A DNA stretch of 64,000 nucleotides from NCBI GenBank assembly GCA_037893225.1, contig JAZGUH010000364.1:620001-684000 (forward strand), given 5' to 3'. The position numbers and the translations under genes were made by a program. Origin of the DNA: Hippasteria phrygiana. Taxonomy: Eukaryota > Echinodermata > Asteroidea > Valvatida > Goniasteridae. A model generated the notes under the pieces. The model had not been told where the DNA came from, did no database searches, and was given only the letters and a program-made list of their open reading frames with translations. Shown in pieces: positions 33,655-45,101 of the stretch (positions are counted from its first letter, which is position 1; the number at the start of each line of letters is the position of its first letter).

Positions 33655-34085
33655 TTATTGCAAGAAAGCCAAAGTTAACGCAGATTTTTAATGTCACGGA
33701 AATTATTCCCGCATGCGCTACGAAAAGGGAGAAAATAACTCCGGTGAATTTTGACGCGAATATTTCCAAAATCTAATTCAAGTTTGGTCAGGTCATTACG
33801 AACTTACTTCTTTTCTTGAATGCAATATACATTTCCAAACATCAACATTAAAACTCCCAAATTATTGTGAAATATGTTTCTTGATTGTAAGTGAATAATA
33901 GTCTCAAGCATCCTGAGAAATCATGACATCTTGCGTGCTGTCATTTTCAAGAAAAGTTGACTTGTTTGTATCATTTCCAACATTCTTTGTAATAAAATTA
34001 GAATGACATTAATTCCGTTTACATGTACATGTATTTGATATGTTATCGTTTGCAGAAATTAACTTCAAATATCCCTATTATGTTA

Positions 34086-34840
34086 CAGGAACGTGTCCAC
34101 AGAGTTGCAATAGTGTGCCATAAAGTTGCAGTGACGTGCCAATAAAATTGCAATTGCGTCCCATAAAGTTGCTATTACGTTCCAACAAAGTTGCAGTGAC
34201 GTGCCCAAAAAGTTGCAGTGACGTGCCAATTAGGTTGCAGTGACGTCCCCAATAAAGTTGCAATTACGTCCCATAAAGTTGCTATTACGTTCCAATTAGG
34301 TTGCAGTGACGTCCCCAATAATGTTGCAATTACGTCCCATAAAGTTGCTTTTACGTTCCAACAAAGTTGCGGTGACGTGCCCAAAAAGTTGCAGTGACGT
34401 GCCAATTAGGTTGCAGTGACGTTCCCAATAAAGTTGCAATTACGTCCCATAAAGTTGCTTTTAGGTTCCAACAAAGTTGCAGAGATGTGCCCACAAGGTT
34501 GCAATAACGTTTGTAAATGGTTGTAAAAACGTCCCATAAAAGGTTGCTGTAACGTTATAATCCAGTTGTAATCACGTCCCCATAAGGTCGTACAAACGTG
34601 CATATACGTTGCTGTTAGGTGCCCATTTGGGTCGTTTTAACGTGACGTCAAGGTTGTAATCATGTACCAGTAAACGTTTCTTTTACGTTGTAGCAACGTC
34701 CTCTTAACGTTGCGTGGTAACGTTGTGGCAACGCGTATGGGAGTCGACATTTTTCCGTTGCGGCAACGTCATTTTCCTAACGTTGCCGCAACGAAAACGT
34801 GACCATGTGGCAACGTTGTCACAACGTAAAATTGTTAGCT
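34086..34840. repeat. right ACGTTG/GTTGCAGTGACG subterminal array
   Basis: About 30 copies of a 20-25-bp unit. The inner part reads GTTGCAGTGACGTGCCAA / GTTGCAATTACGTCCCATAAA, grading outward into ACGTTGCCGCAACG. It mirrors, inverted, the left array and ends at the TIR TGTTAGCTGGGAT. Units in the inner part are much more alike than in the left array, so this side was amplified more recently. Confidence 0.8.
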
Positions 34841-34846
34841 GGGATC

Positions 34847-35324
34847 CTTGCAAGCGATTCCTCATTCATTTGTTTATATCCCTCCCGGATATCCCTACAT
34901 AAAACTTGAATGCACTATGTAAAATGGATAGGCATGTCACATTTTATGACATTAATTAATTTATTTTGGGGGGTGTTCTGTACAACATTGTTATAATTAG
35001 TATTCTACTTTGTAAAATCAATGCAATATTAATTTCATAACCTAGAACAAGGGTGAGATGTGCGGCGACCATATAATACACGACTCCAAATATGGTACAG
35101 CCTATACATTATGAGACCAACGTATATAATAGCAAAACAGCTACGAACTATATTTTATTCTCATTCTTATCTAATTTATTGGTTCTTTTATCATAAAAAT
35201 AACGCGTTTTGTTACATTTATTTTAATGAAACAACAACAAATTTCCCCCTTTATAAAATCGGCGAATCCAGTAGTTTTTTTACCAACTTGTCGGCTTCGA
35301 ATAATCGCGTTGTCTAGCACACAC
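34847..35324. other. AT-rich, no feature seen
   Basis: Nothing recognisable beyond short AT-rich frames. Confidence 0.5.
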
Positions 35325-35441
35325 TAGGGCTGTGCCGAATATTCGAATATTCGAATATTCGAATATTCGAATATTCGAATATTCGAATATTCGAATATTC
35401 GAATATTCGAATATTTATTTTCGAATTCGAATATTCGAAGG
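35325..35441. repeat. hAT-type terminus expanded into ATTCGAAT satellite
   Basis: TAGGGCTGTGCCGAATATTCG, the same type of terminus as the hAT MITE at 3012, is followed by about eleven tandem ATTCGAAT palindromes (35336-35432). No opposite terminus is seen, so a hAT end seems to have grown into a microsatellite. Confidence 0.7.
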
Positions 35442-35819
35442 TAAAATGCAAAGGAATGTAAGAAGAGGGAACAGTTCAATTTGTATTCTGGGGGGTTATT
35501 TCAAGGTAACTCCAGACATAATAGCAGCTGATGCCTCAAATTATATTGTAAAAACTCTCCAAGAATATGGAAATAGATCGTTGATTAACCCTCCTATGCA
35601 CCTGGCCAAAATCGACCCAGTTGTTGTACAGATCAAAACCTATCAAATGACAGATTGAAACACACACAAACTTGGTTGGTGTTTAGAGTTTTTGATAAGC
35701 TGTGATAGTTATAAGTATAGGAGGGTTTTAATAAAATTATAAAACTTGCAAAGTTAGCATTGTATGTAATGATATATTGGTGCAAATGTTGAGGAAATAA
35801 ATGGTGAAACCTTCCAAAT

Positions 35820-35904
35820 GGCATTTCGAACTGGAAATCGGATGACTGGAAGTCCGAAGAGGCCGGAAGATTTCTGCATCTGAATGAAGTTGAACATTCT
35901 GCAA
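35820..35904 (+). other. candidate exon with consensus donor
   Basis: A frame reading SNWKSDDWKSEEAGRFLHLN (about 35829-35888) runs into donor GTAAGTATC at 35905. Possibly a 5' exon of the degenerate gene whose last exon may be at 37143. Weak: no upstream acceptor or start identified. Confidence 0.2.
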
Positions 35905-36019
35905 GTAAGTATCTCTCTGCGAGCACAAATTGTGGCGTGGAGAGATTTATATTATTGGCTTAACAATATTCTCCAATCAGTTTTATATAGATAGTTTTAT
36001 ATGATTTTTGATTTTCAGA

Positions 36020-36120
36020 GTGGTTACTGAAATCAAAAGTTTTGTTGACTATGATGACCTACCCCCAATATCGATCATAGACGACCCGAGCCCAAATTCA
36101 ACTAATTATGAATTCATGAT
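36020..36120 (+). other. candidate exon, VTEIKSFVDYDDLPP
   Basis: Acceptor TGATTTTCAG precedes a frame reading VTEIKSFVDYDDLPPISIID. The frame continues to 36322 but composition changes after about 36110 into a patch repeating AATCTAACCAATCAT, which looks like inserted repeat. Family unknown. Confidence 0.25.
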
Positions 36121-37142
36121 GCACTCTATAGCTGGCAAGCACATGGAAAACATTCTTCATCGTCCGCCCAACCCCATTGGCTATTGCCGAACATCGTATC
36201 GGTCCGTGCCCAAATCTAACCAATCATCTTTCATAATGCATCAAGCTTCATTGGGCATGCACTGTGCGCCCAAAATCAAGGCCCGATTGGCCCTTGTCCC
36301 ACATCGTAGACGGCTCATGTAGAATCTAACCAATCATGATACATCAAAACGATTGGCAGTGGGATTTCTATTTTTACAGTTTCCCAATTGGCATTCGTGC
36401 AACATTGCACACATAGTATTTGCTACCCTGAGACTCAAAACAACGTATACCAATGCATGGGTAATTTTGTTGAAAGAAAAATGATACCAAGATCTGTTGA
36501 TTCAGTCCAGCAGTTTTTGTTGACTAGAATCTATTATTTTGTGAAACCATAAGTCGGCGGTCATAAATTCTGCCACCCCGTTGCTGTTAGTTTTAGATTT
36601 CTGTCTGCAAAAAAATTACTATAGCTATTTGCATAAATTTAAATATGCATAAGGCACTTTAAAAACCAAAATGTCAATGAAAAACCATTAACTTGTCATA
36701 TAATCTGTTTATAGAGACTGTGGTTGCAGAGAAAAAGTTATTTGAAATAATTTAAAATGATTTTGAAATGATTTGTTCAAAGTTTGGTGGTAAAAGGAAT
36801 TTAAATCTTGAATTTGTATCCTCAACACTGTGACTATAAAGTCCACTGTTTTGAAGACGTCAAGAAGCCTTAAGCAAATATTATCCTTGATTCCTTTGCA
36901 AAGTTAAGGGTCGGAGAGTCACCATTTATGGCTGACGCCACCCGTCGTGTTTAGGGTTCACGACTTAATACGTCCCCCGCAATCAAGGAATCACTCCCTA
37001 GTGCCTTACTGGTCTCATAATGAATAGTTTTTATCGGCTGAAAATCAGCCAAAAATCAATCAAATTACCTGTTGCCGTCTAAAACCACACCCACTATATA
37101 CAAATGATGTACAATTTTGTTGCTATGTAATTCAATTTGCAG

Positions 37143-37352
37143 GAAGGAACACACATGGAGGGGGCAATTGCAACCATGAAGTCCGAGGGGTACAGACAGC
37201 CATTGATAGTGACCTTAGGACCTTCCACGAAACCAAACCAATTCTGGCTATGCTTAGATAACACACTAGTTCCATGTGGCTCATCAGTAGTTGAAGCATT
37301 TGATAAGCTTTTCAAATCATTCTTTGTATTTGGGTTAGACTATCCACAATGA
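37143..37352 (+). pseudogene. C-terminal exon of a transposon-associated protein
   Basis: After a clear acceptor (TTCAATTTGCAG) the frame reads QPLIVTLGPSTKPNQFWLCL, then VEAFDKLFKSFFVFGLDYP and stops at TGA. The style (QP-I/L-hydrophobic-GP near the start, FDxLFKxFFVF-x-YP at the end) is seen in uncharacterised proteins repeated across fish and invertebrate genomes, often with mobile elements. Beyond the TGA the same frame continues NCYEYFAAFIYEVCR, as the family normally would, so the stop is probably a nonsense mutation. Judged from memory of family style only. Confidence 0.4.
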
Positions 37353-37731
37353 CTAAAGAATTGTTATGAATACTTTGCAGCCTTCATATATGAAGTGTGT
37401 CGGGCCTCCACATTTAAGCCTATGGTGCGGACTTTCGCATCAGCAGTAAAGGCAGTGGAGTCGTTCTCAGTATGACCAACCATGTCTAATACAGAGTGGA
37501 CCGAAACACTTTGTGCATGAAGAAATCACTAAATATCTCAGAATGTTGCCACAGTGTGCATCTGATTTTTTGCAGTGCTGAAAAGAGTGGTCTTTCATTT
37601 TGCTGAAAACTCTGTCCAGCTTGGTCATTTTGGACTGAATACAACCCCATGCCAATCGCATTGAAATGAAACACAATGAAATAAAACCAAGAGTGACAAT
37701 TGCAAGGCCCTGTATTTTGGGTCAAACTCGC
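37353..37731. other. no gene recognised
   Basis: Contains the decayed continuation of the exon above to about 37475. Nothing else seen. Confidence 0.4.
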
Positions 37732-37818
37732 TAGTCATAAGGGTCGCTAGTCATAAGGCTCGTCTGCCCTAACCCTTACCCTAACCCCCTACCTTATGAC
37801 TAGCGGTCCTTATGACTA
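37732..37818. mobile_element. 87-bp TIR MITE with telomere-like core
   Basis: Inverted ends TAGTCATAAGGGTCGCTAGT and TAGTCATAAGGACCGCTAGT (two mismatches) enclose CCCTAACCCTTACCCTAACC, which resembles degenerate TTAGGG repeats. Confidence 0.75.
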
Positions 37819-38065
37819 CAAAAAACATGGTACTAAATGTTGCGATTCGCGAAAGGTTCATTAATATTTATGTTTCTTGCCGCAAAAGTTTGTGATTTTA
37901 CAGTATGTTTCTGATATTACGGAATCAATTTCAACATTTTATCATTGTTAGTCCAAAGTGCTCATGCAAATTGTTTTTGTATGCACTCATGAATTGTACG
38001 TAAATAATGTATTGCACTGAAGCTATTCCACTCTGTATATAAATTTAAGTGTAGATTCTGTGGAT

Positions 38066-38086
38066 GGGGGGGGGGGGGGGGGGGGG
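38066..38086 (+). repeat. 21-base poly-G
   Basis: Uninterrupted G run, possible quadruplex. Neighbouring 37819-38564 shows no recognisable gene. Confidence 0.9.
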
Positions 38087-38564
38087 TGGCTAAACCCCCA
38101 ATATTTTGATGAGGAGGGATGGTCCATACAATCGCCTCCCGTGTTGACACCTGTGCATGGCAGTTTTGTCCAAATTAACCCCATGTTTGACCATTTCAGC
38201 TAAAAGAGTTCAATAACCATTTTTAGCTATAAATGGCAAAACCTTTGCGCACTTTGCATACCATATAAAAGTTATTTAATTTTTTGATCAAAAGATGTTT
38301 GGTTCCCCGCGACTTCAGGATTTGTTCTTCAGCGCCATCTCCCAATATCGACAAGACATCTACCCCTGACTCTGTAGCCCACCCAAAGAATTAAAAAGGA
38401 GAACAACAACGAGACTGCCATCTTTGATCATCATGGGGATTTATATGAGGGTATTCGGATACCTCCAAATAAATCCCGATGCATGCCTTAATGACGGTGG
38501 TATTATAGGCGATCGACATTCCCCTTTTTTTTTTATTCTTCAAGCCCACCTCTATTGTATAAAT

Positions 38565-38808
38565 CAGGGTTCCTAGTGTGTCCTGAAAATCAGGGTTTTT
38601 TTTCCAGTGGTGGAATTTTAGAAAATGCATCAAAGTCAGGGAATTTGATTGGCCCAAAACAGAAAGCGGTCAGTCTGTTATATTTTGCCACGTATCCAAA
38701 CAACGTATCCATTGAATCACCGGCTAAAACTGGAAATGGGACGAATTAATAATGGAATTTTCAGAATTCATCAGGGAATTTTGTTTTCATGATGAACTGG
38801 GAACCCTG
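38565..38808. mobile_element. hAT-like MITE
   Basis: Ends CAGGGTTCCTAGT and, inverted, CAGGGTTCCCAGTT, a frequent hAT-type terminus. Flanks (TATAAAT and TAAATTAT) are similar but not identical, so the target duplication is decayed. Confidence 0.6.
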
Positions 38809-39024
38809 TAAATTATTTTTCAATTTTTTTGAATTACAAAAACATAATTATAGAAAATTACCTGCAATTACCGTTTTTGAATATTTATGGTTAAAAGTGC
38901 ATGGCGTATTGTCTGTAATAGAGCGCCCCATGGCTGTGCAATTTTGGGAGAATGGGGCGTTTATTAATACAGGTGAAAATTTAAGTGTATGTTGGTGAAA
39001 AATATTTGATGAAAAATAGCATTA

Positions 39025-39175
39025 GTATAATTGTTTTATGAATTTTGCTTAAAATTAAAGTTGAACCATATAGTATATAATCTCTGCTTGTAATTGGTAT
39101 GAACATTGTATTGATTATATTGTTGTATGAATTTTGATTAAAATTAAAGTTGAACCATAATCTCTGCTGTTCAGA
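39025..39175 (+). repeat. ~85-bp tandem duplication
   Basis: TGAATTTTGCTTAAAATTAA...CTCTGCT and TGAATTTTGATTAAAATTAA...CTCTGCT are two neighbouring diverged copies. Confidence 0.75.
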
Positions 39176-39212
39176 TATACCTCATTGCATGTGTACTGTG
39201 GTCTTTTGTATA

Positions 39213-39447
39213 AGGGATTTGGAGGTTTAAATCCTAAAAGGTTTTGTTATTTCATGATTAAAATCTTTAAAAGTATTAACATAGATTTAAATTTTAAATC
39301 TTAAAGATTTATTTTTTAAATCCTTGAGGGACTGAAACTTTTTAAAACTTTTTAAAGACTTATTTTAATCCTATGTTGATTGGTCCCTAACTACAGTCTC
39401 TGAAAGTTTTAAAAGTAAATCTTAAGGATTTAAATTTAAATCCCTGT
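39213..39447. repeat. AT-rich inverted repeat, GGATTTAAA words
   Basis: Begins AGGGATTTGG...TTTAAATCC and ends GGATTTAAATTTAAATCCCT, with many TTAAATCC/GGATTTAA words between. Probably a degenerate foldback MITE just upstream of the LINE. Confidence 0.5.
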
Positions 39448-39469
39448 AATTAAGAGTGTAGAAAGATGG

Positions 39470-41706
39470 GTGCACTCGGCAGTAGGCCTATATAGCTACC
39501 TCGATGGTAACAATTTGATACCTAGTTGCCAATCGGGATTTAGACCCTTGCACTCAACTGAAAGCACTCTACACCATTTAACAAACAAGTGTTTTGAGGC
39601 TATGGAGCAAGGTAAAGTTACAGGTAGCGTGTTCATAGATCTCAGTAAAGCTTTTGATTGTGTGGATCATGTAATCCTACTAGGCAAATTGAAGAAGCTG
39701 AATTTGTCATCTTCTGTAATTAATTGGTTTAAGTCGTACCTAGGCGGTCGTAGTCAGTCTGTAAATATTTAGGGCACAATATCGAAGGTCTTGCCCATAG
39801 ACATAGGCTTTCCACAAGGGTCGATCTTAGGGCCACTTTTATTCATTGTTTATACTAGTGATTTTCCATCTTGTATACCCCAAAATTTCAACTTATTTAT
39901 GTATGCAGATGACTCCACGTTAGCTCCTCTAGTATTAACGAAATAGAAAGGAACTTGAATGTAGCTCTTGCTAGTATTCACAACTGGTGCCTTATGCTTG
40001 CGTCACACTGTCCCGAAATTGACACCAGATGGACACACGATAAAGGAAATGTTCAAATTCGGCTCTGATCGTAAAAACATCGGGCCATTCGTGAGGGCAT
40101 CTTAAGCCATCGTATGACCGCCAGGGGAGTTTCTCAGGCTCCGGCAGCAATTTCGTGAGCGGTGGCAAAATCTTTGGCATGCCAAAAAATTGCCAAAGGA
40201 CCTTGCGAAGGTTCATTTTCGTGTTGAATTCGTGTGTACATTTTGCCCTTCGTAAGGCCATCGTGAGGGCATCTTGTCAAATCGTGTCATCTTCGTCTTT
40301 ACTTCGTGTGATCATCGGTGCCATCGGGCATTTTTCGCCTCACGAAGACAATACGAAGGAAACAAGAAGCTGCCCGATTGTCTTAGGAAGGCTATACGAC
40401 GTCGTGTAGCCATCGTGTGGCCTTCGTGTGTCCTTCGTGTGTCCTGCGGGTAAACTACTTAATACAAATTCACATCTTTGTGTTGCCTTCGTGTGTGATT
40501 CGGGTGCCATCGTGTGACCTTCTGTAGGGTAGGCATCGTACTTGCTTCGGCTGTTGATTGGCTGTTGACCAAGTTCGGGGCCATCTTCGTGCGAAATTCA
40601 AAATTCCATATTCGTATATGGCCATCTGGTGTCAATTTCGGGACAGTGTGACGCCTGCATCAGAAACAAACTAGCATTAAATGCCAATAAAAAAGAAAAG
40701 TGTATGCTTATTGGTTCAAGGCAGAAAATATCCAACGTCGACCTGAACGTGTGCATTGCTGATAAGGTTATCGAAAAAGTGAAATCTTGTAAATGCTTGG
40801 GTTAGCCTACACATGTTGAATACGTAAGGAAGACTGTTTCGTCTAAATTGGGTGTGTTAAACAGAATTCGTGATTACGTTCCCCAAAGCAGCCTGCACAC
40901 ACTCTTTGTAAGTTTAGTTATGCCAACTTTAGATATTGCTGTACGGTGTGGGGAGGAAGGTACATATCTCACGACAATACCCTTAACAAATGTCTCAAAA
41001 GAGCCGCACGGATAATCCTTAAATGTACCTCCCTCACCCCCTCAGCTGATATGTTTGCCAGACTAAATTGGATTCCTTTTAATGATAGAGTTCAGTCCAA
41101 AAAGGCTATCCTTGTTTTTAAAAGCCTTAACAAAATGACTCCTTTGTACATGACAAATCTGTTCACACCACTTACAGTGATTCGTGAAACACGACAATCG
41201 ACCCAAATGGCACTGAAAGTTCCTTTCGCCAAAAAGGAATGCTACGTGACAAGTTTCGCTGTGAGTGGTGCCAGTATATGGAATAATCTGCCTGAACAAA
41301 TGAGAACCATAAACTCCTTAAATACATTTAAATCGGAGCTACGTTAAGCCATATATCAGTGATATTTCTGTCATTTACGCTGATCTGCGGAGTTATAAAC
41401 TTAGTTGCCAAAATACTTTGGAGCCGGATGGGAATTTCCCCTTGTTTTTCACCCTAAAAGTTTTTTTTTCGCGTGTTTTTCGCTCATCCCGTAAATCAGC
41501 AATAGGCTTCTGGAGAGTCGAAAAGTTAACCGAAAATTGATTTATTTGTGTAAACATTATTGTATTTGTTTAAATATTTTGTATGAATGTGTAAATATTC
41601 AGTTTTAACTAATAATATGCAGGGCCCCAATGGAAACCAGTTTTAAACTGTTTGGGAATACCCTGGGTAAAGAAATGTAATAAATAAATGAATAAATAAA
41701 TAAATC
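39470..41706 (+). pseudogene. 5'-truncated, broken non-LTR retrotransposon (LINE)
   Basis: RT fragments in order: SGFRPLHSTESTLHHL and VFIDLSKAFDCVDHVILLGK (39535-39690), TAG stop at 39770, FPQGSILGPLLFIVYTSDF (about 39809-39865), catalytic YADD (39902-39913), then frame breaks. After an inserted MITE (40000-40654) the frame resumes RNKLALNANKKEKCMLIGS, and 40946-41347 gives the C-terminal part (KCLKRAARIIL ... SIWNNLPEQMRTINSLNTF). The 3' end is an AATAAATAAATG-type microsatellite (about 41676-41706), typical of CR1/L2/Jockey-like LINEs. No ORF1 or endonuclease. Inactive. Confidence 0.85.
40000..40654. mobile_element. 655-bp MITE with 33-bp perfect TIRs, inside LINE
   Basis: The terminal 33 bp, beginning GCGTCACACTGTCCCGAAAT, are perfectly inverted at the two ends. 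Removing the element restores the LINE frame (NWCL-M-RNKLALN). TGC on each side (39995-39997, 40656-40658) may be the target duplication. Interior repeats CGTGTG and CCTTCGTG words. Family unassigned. Confidence 0.85.
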
Positions 41707-43077
41707 CTCACGTAGGCATGCGCAATACTACCGTATTTCATATTTCTAAATTCACACTACACCGGTGCATCTGTGTTCTGTGCCACATCAGTAGTACGCG
41801 CGCGACAATCCCATATAAGGAGTTATTTATCAGAGGGCCTTACCATTGGATAGCTTAAAGGGGTGTTTTTAAATAGATCGCTCCAAAATTTATTTTTTGT
41901 ACTTTTTTTAAAACTTTTGGACCGAAAAGTTTAGAATATTTTGACCGAAAAGGTATTCATGATTGGTAATAAATCTTTGCTTGCTTGGCTAGTATTAAAC
42001 ACTCTGTTTTAGACCGGTTGGAGTCTGGATGCAGATTAGCCTAGCAATGAAGACGATGTCTTCATTGCATTACGACTGACGTCCAGGGTGTCAATTTCTG
42101 CTGCCATATAGCAACAAATATTTCAATAATTTTTGTTCATATTTTTACCTGATGAAGGAATCTAAAATTTTGCTCACATTTTCCTTGTGTCTTTATGCCC
42201 TTATTTAAACACACTTTTCTGGTGTCGCCGACAATTTTGACTATTTTGTCTGTTCCCTTTTGCACTTTTAATGGTTAAGCACTCACACACAAGCATTTTT
42301 ACAAATTCTGCCTTTGCTGTAGTTTTCAGAATTTAAGAGTATTATATAGCAAACATTGGTTTTGATGCTGTTAAAATGAACGAAAAAGTTCAAAACGGCT
42401 TAATTTATAAACGTCTAGAAATATTCAAATTTTTTAGGAACACTGACTTTCAGCCTTCACTTACATGTACATATACGTATATGTATGTGTAAGCAATTGC
42501 AAACTATTGTTGAATAACTATTTTTTGTTGATGTTCTTTTTTTTGGGGGGGGGGGGGTGTTTTTAACGAAGGTCAGTCAACCATCATTGGAAATGTATGC
42601 AACAGTTCCAGTCGTCTTGAAAACGACAGCACATTTATACCATGATTTCGTAAGTTGCTTGAAACTTGAGACCATTATTTACTTAAAGTTTAGTAAGTAG
42701 TGCCAATGGTTTTACGTGATCACGGAAAACAGACGTAATTCACGGAATCTGCTTCTCGGAACAGAAAACTGGATTTGAATTTGAAGAAAATAACTGCTGC
42801 AATTTTATTGATTGATTTTATCATTTATTGGTCCAAAACGAATTATTAAAGAGGGACTCTAATGACGAGGAAAATACTTTTTAGCACACTGCCCCATGAA
42901 CTATAATACTCATTTTGAAATGTACATGTAACATTACCATCATGTGTCTCTTTAAAAAAGAGTAAAAAGTGATCAAAAAGAGCTTTTGAAATACCCGCGC
43001 CTGGTCAAAAACAATAAAAAGGTGATGACTTCATAATCATATGCAATGACCCCGATGACGTGTACTTTGGGAGAAAT
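41707..43077. other. intergenic, no gene recognised
   Basis: Contains a 13-base G run (42545-42557), a GTACATATACGTATATGTA palindromic patch near 42470, and short frames without motifs. Confidence 0.5.
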
Positions 43078-43794
43078 GTCGATGTTGAGCGCAATCTTCA
43101 AAGGCGCGCGTTTTTTTTTAAATGCGCGTTGCGCAATTTTTGAACGCACAAACTTAGTTTGCTTGCGTAAATTTAAAATGTGCGCAATACAGCTGGTGCG
43201 CAATTTTTGAAAATCACGCGATCTTTATTATTCAAACAGTGAACGGGTTGCACACAACATGTAAGTTCTAAATTTCTTGTGACAAAGCGCTTGACAAGGG
43301 ATGCTGGGATACAATTCAAGGTTTGACCAAAGTATGGAAAACCAATAGTGTGAAACAAAAATAGAATAAAAAAACTTTGTAAAAATACTAGAAAATATTT
43401 AAAACAGTGCTCAATATATTAGGAACAAGCTAATAAATGACATAATGCATTTGCCTTTCAAAAGATTTGTCTAACATTTTTGATTTGGATCACAATTTAT
43501 GTTCACAAATTGAGTGTTTGTAACTTTTGGCCGCCCATACATACCTGTGCGGTTTTAAAAATGGAAAGGCTATTGCCCAAATTGTTTTAATGTCTGGAGC
43601 CCGAATGTGGTTTCTGATACTTGAACACTTTATGTGGATTCAGGAATGTAGACAAAAAACAGCGCCCTCACGCGTTCAAAAATAAGGGCAATTGTTTGTT
43701 GGTCCATGGAGGAAGGGTTAGTGATCGCGATCGATCAACGTGCTGCCCATATAATAGAACTATTATATGGTGCTGCCTGATCGCGGTCGGGACC

Positions 43795-43993
43795 ATATGA
43801 TGCACGATATGGGGCAGAGCGAACCCCCCCCCCCCCCCCCCCCTCTTTTGTGTTGGTCATTGTGTTCCCGGAATCTCAGGAATTCTGTTCAGAAGCCTAG
43901 GGGGGATGTGTTAGGTAACAATAGTCTGGAGAGTGTATAGGGTATAGGGACAAAAAGGGGGGTACCCCTCTGCCCCATATCGTGTTGGGTATA
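43795..43993. mobile_element. MITE with 9-bp TSD, copy 2
   Basis: Same family as 17379-17569: identical ends (ATATGATGCACGATATGG ... GGGTATA) and highly similar throughout, flanked by GTCGGGACC / GTCGGGACT (43786-43794, 43994-44002; one mismatch). Inserted into the 2.7-kb TIR element, hence younger than it. Confidence 0.85.
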
Positions 43994-44905
43994 GTCGGGA
44001 CTGCTTTTTTTAACACAAAAATCGCCATTCTCGATCTCTTCTTTTTCGGAAATTAAAACAATTAATTTTCTACAAAAATTATAAAACCGATGGAAATGTC
44101 TGTCTACATAAAAAAAAATCTGGACCGAAGATTGGCATTGTAAGTTTGTCAAGTTCCGTACGTGCCGCGGGGTGCACCATGTGACCATACCCTTAGTGTA
44201 ATATCACTTAACTTCATAGTAAAACAAAATCTTATCCAGCAGTCTCTCATTTGCTGTGAAAAATGCAAATTATAGATTGCTCCTTAATCTTCCATTTTCT
44301 TTTAAATTTGGAAAGTTTGCCGTTCAGTTTTAGATATTTCTCAATGAAAAAAAAACCTCCAAAAATTTATTTTCCCCCAGACCGCCTTAATGTCATCATG
44401 CGAAGGGAACTTGTCAAGTCAAACATGACCCAACTTTAAAGCCAAAATTCATAAAGGTTGAAGCACAGAATCTCAGGTAATAACAGATGATATTTGAAGA
44501 TCACCACAAAGATATGCGACAAAGTATATTCAATACAATTCACATCGAAAATTTTATTCGCATAGTTCACAATGTCAACATACTTGCAAATCAAATACAT
44601 AAATGCTACACATAATATACGAATTTGCAAATAATTTTCGCAAACTATATTCATGACAACATGCGCAGATATTTGCAATATGCGATGTCCTTTAAGGGCC
44701 ACCATAGGCAAGTAAGGCTGTGTGTTATAAAAAGAAATGTTTTCTCATTGCATTGTAATTTGGGGTTAACCCCACAAAGTTGAAAAAGCCCACAAGTACA
44801 ACTTGTTTTTAAAAGTTCCACAGTACTCTTGTAAGCCCAAACCTGACAGACAAGCAAACACTTATGTCAAGAAACCAAACTTACAGTAATACGACAACAC
44901 TCACT

Positions 44906-45099
44906 TGTGAGAACTTGCTTTTTATACTAAACAATAACTCGACACTACCAGAAGTTATGGCAAGAACTTGCTTTTTATACTAAACAATAACTCGACACTA
45001 ACAGAAGTTATTGAAGGAGACGAGAACTTGCTTTTTATACTAAACAATAACTCGACACTACCAGAAGTTATTAAAGACGGCAAGAACTGGCTTTTTATA
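44906..45099 (+). repeat. three-copy ~66-bp tandem repeat
   Basis: Unit core GAACTTGCTTTTTATACTAA-ACAATAACTCGACACTA-C/ACAGAAGTTAT, three full copies and a partial fourth (GAACTGGCTTTTTATACT). Immediately downstream of the minus-strand coding remnant. Confidence 0.85.
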
Positions 45100-45101
45100 C
45101 T

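Larger units (their letters stand above)
20738..34846. mobile_element. TIR element with nested insertions
   Basis: Left end (A)TCCCAGCTAACACATAACG and right end, inverted, (A)TCCCAGCTAACAATTTTACG share a terminal 13-mer ATCCCAGCTAACA. Both ends continue into long arrays of ACGTTG/GTTGT words running toward the centre. Subtracting the nested hAT-like element (21292-22371) and the gypsy element with its duplication (25294-33658) leaves about 4.7 kb of host element. Its remaining interior (22641-25289, 33659-34080) has candidate exons but no transposase I can recognise. The family is not assigned. AT on both sides could be a 2-bp target duplication or the last TIR base pair. Confidence 0.7.

Noticed and set aside
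35332..35658. 108-residue frame starting in IRIFEYSN repeats
   Set aside because: The first third is the ATTCGAAT satellite; the rest has no motif or splice support.
37773..37797. Interstitial telomere
   Set aside because: CCCTAACCCTTACCCTAACC is only a few degenerate units and is the core of an 87-bp TIR MITE.
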